Shown here one piece after another: positions 1-6,812 of a DNA stretch of 64,000 nucleotides. The notes under the pieces are model-generated. The model was not told where the DNA came from. It saw only the letters and a program-made list of their open reading frames with translations, and made no database searches. The stretch covers positions 1 through 64,000 of the forward strand of contig JADLDB010000052.1 of the NCBI GenBank assembly GCA_020846875.1. The letters run 5' to 3'. The position numbers and the translations under genes are program-made. How positions within the stretch are numbered: the first letter of the stretch is position 1; every line of letters starts with the position of its first letter. Source of the DNA: Myxococcales bacterium. Lineage in GTDB: Bacteria; Myxococcota; Myxococcia; Myxococcales; Myxococcaceae.

Positions 1-265
1 CCTTCGGCGTGGTGCGGGTGGTGGACAGGGGGGGCCGCACGTCCTCCGACGCCGTCACGGTGATCGACGACGCGGTGTAGGACTTGATGAGGAACACCAG
101 GATGATGGTCATCATGTCCATCATCGCGGTGATGTTGAGCTCCTTGATCTCGCCCTCGTTCTCGCGGTCGATGCGCTTCTTGCGGGCCAGCGCCTTCCGG
201 TAGCGCATCCGCTGGCGATCGTCGTCGCTCAGCTCAACGGCGGATCCGGTGGGTTGGGTGGCCAT
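1..265 (-). CDS. ExbD/TolR-like motor subunit (AglS-like), C-terminus off the window
   Basis: N-terminal 88 codons of a TolR/ExbD-family protein; the rest lies beyond the left edge. A charged cytoplasmic N-terminus leads into one membrane helix that begins ELNITAMMDMMTIILVFL, the typical ExbD segment with a buried Asp (Asp50 from this ATG). If the internal Met20 is the true start, that Asp becomes residue 31. Proteins of this family form a proton-driven complex with a TolQ/ExbB channel in the inner membrane. It follows a second ExbD-like gene and a TolQ-like gene on the same strand with 9 bp between the two ExbD genes, so the three are probably cotranscribed. One TolQ plus two TolR is the arrangement of the Myxococcus AglRQS gliding motor; that assignment is inference. 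Confidence 0.8.
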   Translation of the reverse strand, partial: MATQPTGSAVELSDDDRQRMRYRKALARKKRIDRENEGEIKELNITAMMDMMTIILVFLIKSYTASSITVTASEDVRPPLSTTRTTPK

Positions 266-274
266 GACGGGTTT

Positions 275-814
275 CTAGAAGCTGGCGAGGGTGACGTCGG
301 GGAAGAGCAGCTTGTGATCCTTGGTCTCGCGGGTGGCGTCCATGGCGCCCACCAGCACCTCGTAGGCCGTGTCGGCGTCGGCGGCGAGGATCACCTTGCT
401 CTCGGAAGGGAAGGCCGACTTCACTTCCATCATCTTTCGGGTGAGCGCCTCGTAGTCATAGGTGCCGTCGGGCCTGAGGGGAATGGTGGGGGCGCCTTCA
501 CCGGGAGCCGCCGCGGCCTCCGCCTCGGTCTGCCCGGGCAGCACGCCGCCGGTGGCCGCCACGAAGAAGCCCTTCTTGCCCACCGCCACGGTGAGGGTGA
601 GGGGGGGCTTGTCATTCTCCCCGCCTCCGCCGGCGCCGGCCCCGTAGCTGGGCGCGTTGACGTTCAGAATGCCGAACGCCGCCAGGCCCGTCATCGACAG
701 GAGCATGAAGATGATCAAGTTCATCAGGATGTCGAGGTACGGGACGATGTTGAGCTCGCCCGCGTGCTCTTCTTCCTTCGGCTTGATCTTCCTTCTGGAG
801 AAGTAGAACGCCAT
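275..814 (-). CDS. ExbD/TolR-like motor subunit (AglQ-like)
   Basis: A 179-residue ExbD/TolR-family protein. The N-terminus is basic and cytoplasmic (about residues 1-20), followed by one transmembrane helix (about 23-45) starting ELNIVPYLDILMNLIIF, then a periplasmic domain rich in Gly/Ala linkers. The conserved proton-path aspartate is residue 28, which is the position I recall as functionally critical in Myxococcus AglQ. It sits between the TolQ-like gene (68 bp upstream) and a second ExbD-like gene (9 bp downstream). Role: stator-type coupling of the proton gradient to a periplasmic partner. The family is clear from sequence. Whether it serves gliding, Tol-Pal or TonB energisation cannot be decided from this window. 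Confidence 0.85.
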   Translation of the reverse strand: MAFYFSRRKIKPKEEEHAGELNIVPYLDILMNLIIFMLLSMTGLAAFGILNVNAPSYGAGAGGGGENDKPPLTLTVAVGKKGFFVAATGGVLPGQTEAEAAAAPGEGAPTIPLRPDGTYDYEALTRKMMEVKSAFPSESKVILAADADTAYEVLVGAMDATRETKDHKLLFPDVTLASF

Positions 815-882
815 CTCGTGCAGCTCACCCGACAGCGGGTGGAGCCTCCTGGTTCCTTTCGGGTTGCCTCGCCCTGCCCTTC

Positions 883-1620
883 TTACGAGGCCTTCTCGAA
901 GTCCATCGCGCTGGTCTCACCGGCCGCGCGCCGGCCCAGCAGGTTCTCCAGCTTCATGCCGTTGAGCTCGACCGTCTCCAGCATGTTCCGCGCGTAGGCG
1001 GTGAGGAAGAGGTGAGCGATGATGCAGATCACGGCGATCGAGAGGCCGAAGAAGGTGTTGTTCATCGCTTCGGAAATGCCCTTCGACAGGAGCGCCTGCT
1101 TCTGATCGGCCGGCACGTTGCCGAGCGACTTGAACGTGCCGATCAGGCCGAACACGGTGCCAACCAGTCCGACGAGGGTGGCGATGTTCGCCAGCGACCA
1201 CAGCCACTGGATGCGGGCGGTGATGTGCGGGCTGTTCTCGAGGATCGACTCCTCCAGCGCCTTGGCGACCTCAATCTCGCCGCGGTTGGCGCGGGTCAGC
1301 CCGGCGCGCACCACCTTGGCCAGCGGGGAGTTGGGAGCGGCGCCGCACAGCTTCACCGCGCGATCGACGTTGCCGGCCATCACCAGCTTGGTGATCTGCT
1401 CCATGAAGGGCGCGGCGTTGAGGTTGTAGCGGAACATCAACGTGACGGTCCGCTCGACGACGACGGCGAGCGCGGCGGCGAGCCAGAAGATGTTGATGAA
1501 CATGAAAGGGCCGCCTTCTTTGAAGAAGGCAACCAGTTCGTGAACGAAGCCCCCGCTCTTGGCGGGCTCCGCGGCCAACACCACGTCGACGAGGTGGTGC
1601 ACCATCATGCTGGCGGACAT
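883..1620 (-). CDS. MotA/TolQ/ExbB proton channel protein (AglR-like)
   Basis: A 245-residue inner-membrane protein with the three-helix TolQ/ExbB layout: a first helix at about 37-57, a long cytoplasmic domain, then helices at about 142-165 (LVGLVGTVFGLIGTF) and 185-212. The Gly/Thr-rich second helix is the family's channel signature. It is the promoter-proximal gene of a set with two ExbD-like genes downstream, so it would supply the channel core of one motor with two different peptidoglycan-side subunits. This is the gene order I recall for aglR-aglQ-aglS in Myxococcus xanthus. The alternative is a TonB- or Tol-energising complex, but no TonB, TolA, TolB or Pal gene is visible here. Confidence 0.87.
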   Translation of the reverse strand: MSASMMVHHLVDVVLAAEPAKSGGFVHELVAFFKEGGPFMFINIFWLAAALAVVVERTVTLMFRYNLNAAPFMEQITKLVMAGNVDRAVKLCGAAPNSPLAKVVRAGLTRANRGEIEVAKALEESILENSPHITARIQWLWSLANIATLVGLVGTVFGLIGTFKSLGNVPADQKQALLSKGISEAMNNTFFGLSIAVICIIAHLFLTAYARNMLETVELNGMKLENLLGRRAAGETSAMDFEKAS

Positions 1621-1713
1621 GTCAGGTCTCGGTTCCTTTCAACCCAGACGGCGAAAGACTTTGAGCGTTTCTAGTTGGGGGCCCCCGCATCGTCAACAAA
1701 CGAGGAGCGCCCC

Positions 1714-2826
1714 TCAGGACACGCGCTCGTAGCGTTTCCCGGCACGCTGCAGCACCGCGCCGGCGACCTCCAGCTCCAACAAGGCGGCGGCGGCCACCCC
1801 GGGGTCCATCGGGAGCACCCCCTCGAGCAGCTCGTCGAAGGCGGTGGGGGCCTGGGTCATCGTGGCCAAGAGCTGCTCCGCCTCCGGGCTCAAGGGCTGC
1901 CGCACCCTGGCCGCGCGGGCAGGCCGGGGCGAGAGGATGCCGGTGAGCCCCAGAACGGCCAGCACGTCGCCCGCCGACAGGCACGGCCGAGCCCCCTTGC
2001 GCAGCAGCGCGTTGCTGCCCACCGCAGCCTGGTTCCAGGGATCTCCGGGGATCGCCAGCACCGGTCGGCCCTGGCGCAGGGCGTGGTCGGCGGTCTGCAG
2101 GGCGCCGGACTTCACCGGCGCACGGGCGATCACCACCGCCTCGGCCGCCCCGCTGATCCACTCGTTGCGCAGGACGAAGGTGCTGCGCTCGGCCCTCCTT
2201 CCTGGCGGGAACTGGGAGAAGAAGGTGCCCTGGCCGGCCAAGAAGTCCTTCTTGAGGATCGCCTGGCCCGCGTCCATCTCCTCGATCGCGCAGCCGAGGA
2301 AGGCCCACGTCTCGCCCTTCGCCTCCACCGCGCCCAGGTGGGCCGCGCGATCGATGCCTTCCGCCCCGCCCGAGACGATCCCCACCCCCTGCGAGGCGAG
2401 CTCGGCCGCCAGCCGCCGCACCTCGCGCGCGGCCCCCGTCTCGGGCTTGCGCGTGCCCACCACCGCCACCCGTCTTCGCGGCGGGCCGTCCGCCCCGTCT
2501 CCCAGCATGAACAGCAGCGGCGGGGCCTCGGGCAGGTTCCTCAAGGCCGGAGGCCAGCCGGGGTGATCCGGGAAGATCATCCGGTAGTCGAGGCGCTCGA
2601 GCTGCGCGTCGAGGCGATCGGCCACCCGGGCCAGGCAGTCCACGCCCCGCAGCGCCGCCTTCGCCCCGTCCCACAGCTCCACCTCGCCCAGCCACGAGCG
2701 CACGGGGCGCGCCAGCAGCTCCCCGGGCCTGGGGAAGGCCGCGCGCACGTCCGCGATGGTCTTGAGGCCGATCTCCGGCAGCGACCACAAGGCCGCCACC
2801 ACCCGCCGCTCCGCACTGTCATCCAT
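1714..2826 (-). CDS. dprA: DNA-processing protein DprA
   Basis: A 370-residue DprA/Smf protein that loads RecA on single-stranded DNA during natural transformation. An N-terminal helix-hairpin-helix-like region (ALWSLPEIGLKTIADV) precedes a Rossmann-type DprA core that starts VAVVGTRKPETG, contains the SGGAEGIDRAAHLGAV signature and ends around IPGDPW and GSNALLRKGA. A C-terminal winged-helix-like domain (about 300-368) completes it. I start at the ATG at 2826 (MDDSAERR) because upstream in-frame residues look noncoding and that start gives the usual family length. It lies about 90 bp upstream of the TolQ-like gene on the same strand; no functional link is implied. Confidence 0.93.
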   Translation of the reverse strand: MDDSAERRVVAALWSLPEIGLKTIADVRAAFPRPGELLARPVRSWLGEVELWDGAKAALRGVDCLARVADRLDAQLERLDYRMIFPDHPGWPPALRNLPEAPPLLFMLGDGADGPPRRRVAVVGTRKPETGAAREVRRLAAELASQGVGIVSGGAEGIDRAAHLGAVEAKGETWAFLGCAIEEMDAGQAILKKDFLAGQGTFFSQFPPGRRAERSTFVLRNEWISGAAEAVVIARAPVKSGALQTADHALRQGRPVLAIPGDPWNQAAVGSNALLRKGARPCLSAGDVLAVLGLTGILSPRPARAARVRQPLSPEAEQLLATMTQAPTAFDELLEGVLPMDPGVAAAALLELEVAGAVLQRAGKRYERVS

Positions 2827-3023
2827 GACGGGGCGAGCTACCACACGGGTCTGACATCCCCTGGAGCGGGGCGCACGACCGGTGTGAGGGGATTTTACGT
2901 TGGCTGATCGGTCGCCTTGCACGCGGGTCGATCTTCCGCGGCTGGCGCACATGGTGGTGATCGACGAATTCCGGGGGGCCCCCGGACATTCTTCGGCCGA
3001 TCGACACCGGACGGTCAGGTGTG

Positions 3024-3961
3024 ATGCACGAGCTCACGGAGCGCGTCACTGACCAGCACTTCCGTCGCGGCATGACGATGTCCGAGTTGGAGCTGCTCAT
3101 CTGGCGCGCGCGCGGCATGGAGAACCCGGCCGCGCTGCGCGCGCTCAACTCGATGCTGGCGTGGATTCCGCTCGAGGCGACGACGGGGAAGCTGTGCCCG
3201 AAGTGCGCATGCGCGTGCCGGCGAAGGCGAAGGACCGCGAGCGCGAGCTGCGCACATGGCGGGCCGCGTGACGCTCAAGCGGAACTACCACTACTGCGAG
3301 ACGTGTCAGCTCGGCTTCTACCCGCTGGACCGCGCGCTCGAGCTACCCGAGGAGAGCGAGCTGACAGTCGAGCTGGAGAAGCGCGTGCTCGATTTCGCGC
3401 TCAACGACGTCTACGGCGAGTGCGCGGCGCGCTGGCGGGTGCACTACGCAGAAGCCCGCGTCCGACAACCTCTTCCGCCGCGTGCTTCCTCTCTGGCAGG
3501 AGCGCTCGACTCAACTCCTCGCCGCCGGCGAGCCCGCTGCCCTCATCGATGAGCTGATGGCCTGCGTGCCGCTGCTGCCGCGCCGTTCGCGCCAGGAGAG
3601 CCTCGAGGCGCTCGACAACCTCGTCCGCGACTACCGCACCAACCAGCACCGCATGCGCTACGCGCTCTACTGCGAGGCCGGCTACCCCATCGCCAGCGGC
3701 GCCGCCGAGAGCGCACATCGCCACGTGCCGCAGGTGCGCATGAAGCGCGCGCGCCAGCACTGGTCGATGGCCAACGCGCGCAAGCTCGCCATGCTCCGCC
3801 GCGCCCTCAGGACGGGCGGTGCCCTCGGCCTCTACGACGGAATCCAGCGCGCTCGGAAGCGCTCGCGCGCCACCACCCACTCCTGGCGCCGCGGCAACTT
3901 CCGCTACGCCCGGGAAGGCCCCCGCGAGCGCCGCAGGTGCCTGGCTGCTTCCTCAAGCTGA
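3024..3961 (+). pseudogene. ISKra4-family transposase remnant, frameshifted and internally deleted
   Basis: Pieces of one transposase are spread over three reading frames. An N-terminal part begins near 3024 (MHELTERVTDQHFRRG) and runs to about 3195 (CPKC). A middle part from about 3256 reads GRVTLKRNYHYCETCQLGFY, the zinc-ribbon-like segment seen before the catalytic domain in ISKra4 transposases. A C-terminal part from 3482 contains NQHRMRYALYCEAGYPIASG followed by AAESAHRHVPQVRMKRAR, the hallmark C-terminal block. The central catalytic region is mostly missing, so the remnant is roughly two thirds of a normal element. No clear terminal inverted repeats were found. It lies between dprA and an unrelated envelope operon, and is probably a dead insertion. 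Confidence 0.78.
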
Positions 3962-3980
3962 TCGCACGCCCAACCCCAGG

Positions 3981-5153
3981 TCAGCGGGACGCCCGCTTGC
4001 CGCCGGAGTTCCCGGCGCGGATCTCGGCGTGATCGCCCACCACGAACTCCCGCATGGATCGCGAGATGAGGCAGATCGTCACCTTGGACTTCACCTCGAA
4101 CGCCACGCACTCGCCGATGTCCTCCCGCGGCCACTGCTCCTCGATCCGGCTGGGATTCAGAATGTTGTCCTGCGCCAGCGCGTCGTGCTGCCGCCAGAGA
4201 GTGAAGGTGTTGCCGGCCTTCACGCCGTCGTCCGAGCCCTTGTCGAGGATCATCAACTGGCTCTCTCCGAGGACAGCGAGGGCCTTGTTGGGCGCGCCGA
4301 CCACGATGGCGCCCTTCACGTCCCGCTCGTTGGGCCGGGCCGCCACCTGCCGCATCATCTCTTCCCCGGCAGGCCCCAGCAGATCGCCGCGCATCACCAC
4401 GTCCTGCTGCCGGACGACCAACGCCTTGGCCATGCCCCCCTTGTCCAGCGCCGTCACCTTCAACTGGCCGACGATCCGCGTGTAGATGCCCACCGGCTTC
4501 TGGGTGATGGGGTGCATCACCTCGCCCATGTTCCGGAAGATGAGGTACGTCTCGCCGACCTTAGCCGTGCCCGCCTTCGCGAAGGACACGTAGATCGACT
4601 CGGGGAAGTAGAGGTGCTCGGTCTCGCCGAACGAGCCTTCGATGCGGCCGGTCTCCTGCACCTCGCTGGTGGTGATGAAGCCCGGCGTGAGCAGGCTGAG
4701 CGTGGACCTGGGCCGGAAGCCGATCTGCCCGTGCAGTTGCACCTTGTCGTCGTCGCCGTACATCTGGCCTTCCAGCACGTCCGGGGTCTCTGGCTCGCCC
4801 ACCTCCACCTGCGTGGGCACCTCCTCACCCGTGGGGAAGAAGCGGACCAGGTTGCCCGGGTAGATCCAGTGCGGGTTGGCGATCTCGGGGTTGTAGGACC
4901 ACACCTTGGGCCAGTACCAGGGGCTGCCCAGGAAGCGCTGCGACAGATCCCACAGCGTGTCGCCGCGCTCGACCGTGTGCTGCGTGCCGGCCGACGAAGA
5001 CTTGACGCTGTCCCCCTCCTCCGGCGCGACGGTGGCGGACCCTTCAGGGGCCGCGCCCTCTTCGGTCGCGGCCTCGTCGTCAGCCTGGGCGAGGGCTGCC
5101 GAGGAGCTCAGGGCGACGACGGCGAAGGTGGCGGTCAACAGGCAGGTGCGCAT
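3981..5153 (-). CDS. secreted LysM-domain protein
   Basis: A 390-residue exported protein. A signal peptide (about 1-22, ending ALAQA) is followed by an acidic Glu/Ala linker and one LysM domain at about 60-107 (HTVERGDTLWDLSQRFLG then NPHWIYPGNLVRF), which binds peptidoglycan. The remaining 270 residues form an uncharacterised beta-rich region with no motif I can name. Myxobacteria carry many such LysM proteins next to envelope or motility genes. The stop is only 20 bp from the end of the ISKra4 remnant. The upstream CpoB-like gene ends 13 bp before this start on the same strand, so the two are likely one transcript with a shared cell-wall role. Confidence 0.82.
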   Translation of the reverse strand: MRTCLLTATFAVVALSSSAALAQADDEAATEEGAAPEGSATVAPEEGDSVKSSSAGTQHTVERGDTLWDLSQRFLGSPWYWPKVWSYNPEIANPHWIYPGNLVRFFPTGEEVPTQVEVGEPETPDVLEGQMYGDDDKVQLHGQIGFRPRSTLSLLTPGFITTSEVQETGRIEGSFGETEHLYFPESIYVSFAKAGTAKVGETYLIFRNMGEVMHPITQKPVGIYTRIVGQLKVTALDKGGMAKALVVRQQDVVMRGDLLGPAGEEMMRQVAARPNERDVKGAIVVGAPNKALAVLGESQLMILDKGSDDGVKAGNTFTLWRQHDALAQDNILNPSRIEEQWPREDIGECVAFEVKSKVTICLISRSMREFVVGDHAEIRAGNSGGKRASR

Positions 5154-5166
5154 GGCAGTTCGCTCG

Positions 5167-5973
5167 CTACGGAGATGCGGCCGAAGCCGCGTGGGAAGTC
5201 AGGCGTGCCTGGGCCTGGAGGGCCGCCGGCGTGCCGGGGTAGGTGTGGAGGATCCGCTCCCAGGTGCTCTTCGCCTCCCGGGGCTGCTTGAGCTTCACGC
5301 GACAGTCGGCCAGCTTCAGCATCGAGTCCACCACCGCGTCGCCCGCCGGGTACTCGGCCGTCACCCGCTGGAAGCTGGACGCCGCACCCTCGAAGTCGTC
5401 GAGGCTCATCAGCCCCACGCCGGCGAAGTACAGGGCGTTGTCCGCCCGGGGGTGCCGCGGCCAGTCGACGATGAACTTCTGCATCGCCTGCACGCCTCCC
5501 TGGGCGTTTCCCGTCTTCAAGCCGTCCAGCGCCCGCTCGAACTGGGCCTCGGCGATGGCCACGTCGGTGGGATCGTCTTCGGACTCGCCGGGCCTGGCCG
5601 GATCGGCCTGGCGCAGCTCCTCGACCACGCCTTCGGGCGGATCGATCACCGCGACGCCGGTGTCCAGCTTCGGGGCCGCCTCCCGCTTCGGCTTGAGCTT
5701 CACCACCGTGAGGGAAGGCAGCGCGTCGAGCGAGCTGGCGGCCTTCTCCGCCGGGCCCACCGCGGGCTTCGCCGGAGCCGCTGCGCGCGGGGCCTGGGCC
5801 AGGGCCGCGCGCTGCTCCAGCTTCTCCAGCCGCGCCTCGAGCCGGGCGTTGTCGGCCCTCAGCGCGCGCACGGACACCAACAGCTCGTCGAGCTGCGAGC
5901 GGGGCTCCGGGCTGGTCGCGCACCCGCTGAGCGCGAACCAGGCGATGACGGACGTGGCGCGGATGACAAGCAG
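5167..5973 (-). CDS. CpoB/YbgF-like lipoprotein with non-canonical start
   Basis: The frame encodes a coiled coil followed by TPR-like repeats (from about residue 150, AQFERALDGLKTGNAQGG onward), the architecture of CpoB/YbgF, the periplasmic coordinator of peptidoglycan synthesis and outer-membrane constriction. The first ordinary start codon in frame is the TTG at 5880. Upstream of it the same frame stays open to 6003 and encodes a hydrophobic stretch ending FALSGC, a good lipobox, followed by ATSPEPRSQLDELL. I therefore place the start at the CTG at 5971-5973, which gives a short lipoprotein signal; there is no ATG, GTG or TTG between 5881 and the upstream stop. A sequencing error near the start is the other explanation. 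The LysM gene follows after 13 bp. Confidence 0.68.
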   Translation of the reverse strand: MLVIRATSVIAWFALSGCATSPEPRSQLDELLVSVRALRADNARLEARLEKLEQRAALAQAPRAAAPAKPAVGPAEKAASSLDALPSLTVVKLKPKREAAPKLDTGVAVIDPPEGVVEELRQADPARPGESEDDPTDVAIAEAQFERALDGLKTGNAQGGVQAMQKFIVDWPRHPRADNALYFAGVGLMSLDDFEGAASSFQRVTAEYPAGDAVVDSMLKLADCRVKLKQPREAKSTWERILHTYPGTPAALQAQARLTSHAASAASP

Positions 5974-6040
5974 GAGGATAGGGACTGCCCAGAAACAGGG
6001 TCAAGAAATGGGCGGCCGGCCACTGCTACATGTCTGTGCG

Positions 6041-6787
6041 TCAGCGGCAGGTGATGAAGGACAGGTGACGCCCAGTGAGGCCTCGATCCCTCCGGTGCGA
6101 GAAGAAGCGCGCATCGCACATGGTGCACTGCGGCAGCGCGGCCACGTGGGCCTCGTCCAGCCCCGCCCGCCCAAGCGCCCGCAGCACAGCGCGGGGGAGA
6201 TCCAGGTGGCGGCGCTCCTTCCCCGGCACCTCCACCACCACGTCTTCGCCGAAGGCCGCCCGAAAGCGCTCCGGCAGCTCGCCGTCCACCTCGAAGCAGC
6301 AGCGCTGGATGCACGGGCCGACCACCGCGCGCAGATCCTCCGGCCGGCTCCCGGCGGCCTTCAGCGCCTCCACCGCCCGCGCCGCGATGTCGGCGATCAC
6401 CCCCCGCCAGCCGGCGTGCACGGCCGCTACCCGCCTCCCGACGGGATCTTCGAGGAGGACGGGCAGGCAGTCGGCCGTCCGCACACCCACCGCGGTGCCC
6501 CGGGCGTCGGTCCACAGGCCGTCTGCTTCGCCCAGCGGGCGCCCCACCTGGCCGCGCTCCCCTGCCCCCGCGCGCAGCACCACGTCGCCGTGCACCTGCG
6601 AGACGGTGAGAAGCCAGCCCGGTGACACCCCGGCGGCGAGGGCCACCCGGCGCAGGTTCTCCGCCACCGCCTCGGGGCGATCGCCCACCGTGGCCGCGCA
6701 GTTGAGTGAGCGGAAAGGGCCTTCCGACACGCCGCCGGCCCTCGTGGGAAAACCGTGGGGAACCGAGAGCAACGGGCTTGTGATCAA
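6041..6787 (-). CDS. pgeF: PgeF/YfiH family polyphenol oxidase (laccase domain)
   Basis: A 248-residue member of the YfiH/PgeF family (Cu-oxidase_4), which includes the editing enzyme that hydrolyses mis-incorporated UDP-MurNAc-L-Ser during peptidoglycan synthesis. Family landmarks are PHGFPTRAGGVS near the N-terminus, VSQVHGDVV, GVRTADCLPVLL, AAVHAGWRG and GPCIQRCCFEV, which together supply the metal-binding His and Cys residues. I chose the TTG start at 6787 because GGAAGG lies six bases upstream; the GTG at 6793 is the alternative. The start is 25 bp from the divergent diguanylate cyclase gene, so the two share a very compact promoter region. Confidence 0.9.
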   Translation of the reverse strand: MITSPLLSVPHGFPTRAGGVSEGPFRSLNCAATVGDRPEAVAENLRRVALAAGVSPGWLLTVSQVHGDVVLRAGAGERGQVGRPLGEADGLWTDARGTAVGVRTADCLPVLLEDPVGRRVAAVHAGWRGVIADIAARAVEALKAAGSRPEDLRAVVGPCIQRCCFEVDGELPERFRAAFGEDVVVEVPGKERRHLDLPRAVLRALGRAGLDEAHVAALPQCTMCDARFFSHRRDRGLTGRHLSFITCR

Positions 6788-6812
6788 CTCCACCCTTCCA
6801 CCATAACCCAAC

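Noticed and set aside
2969-2986. Near-palindrome TCCGGGGG-G-CCCCCGGA upstream of dprA and the ISKra4 remnant
   Set aside because: A simple G/C run palindrome in GC-rich DNA with no gene start or T-tract nearby; too little to call an IS end, terminator or operator.
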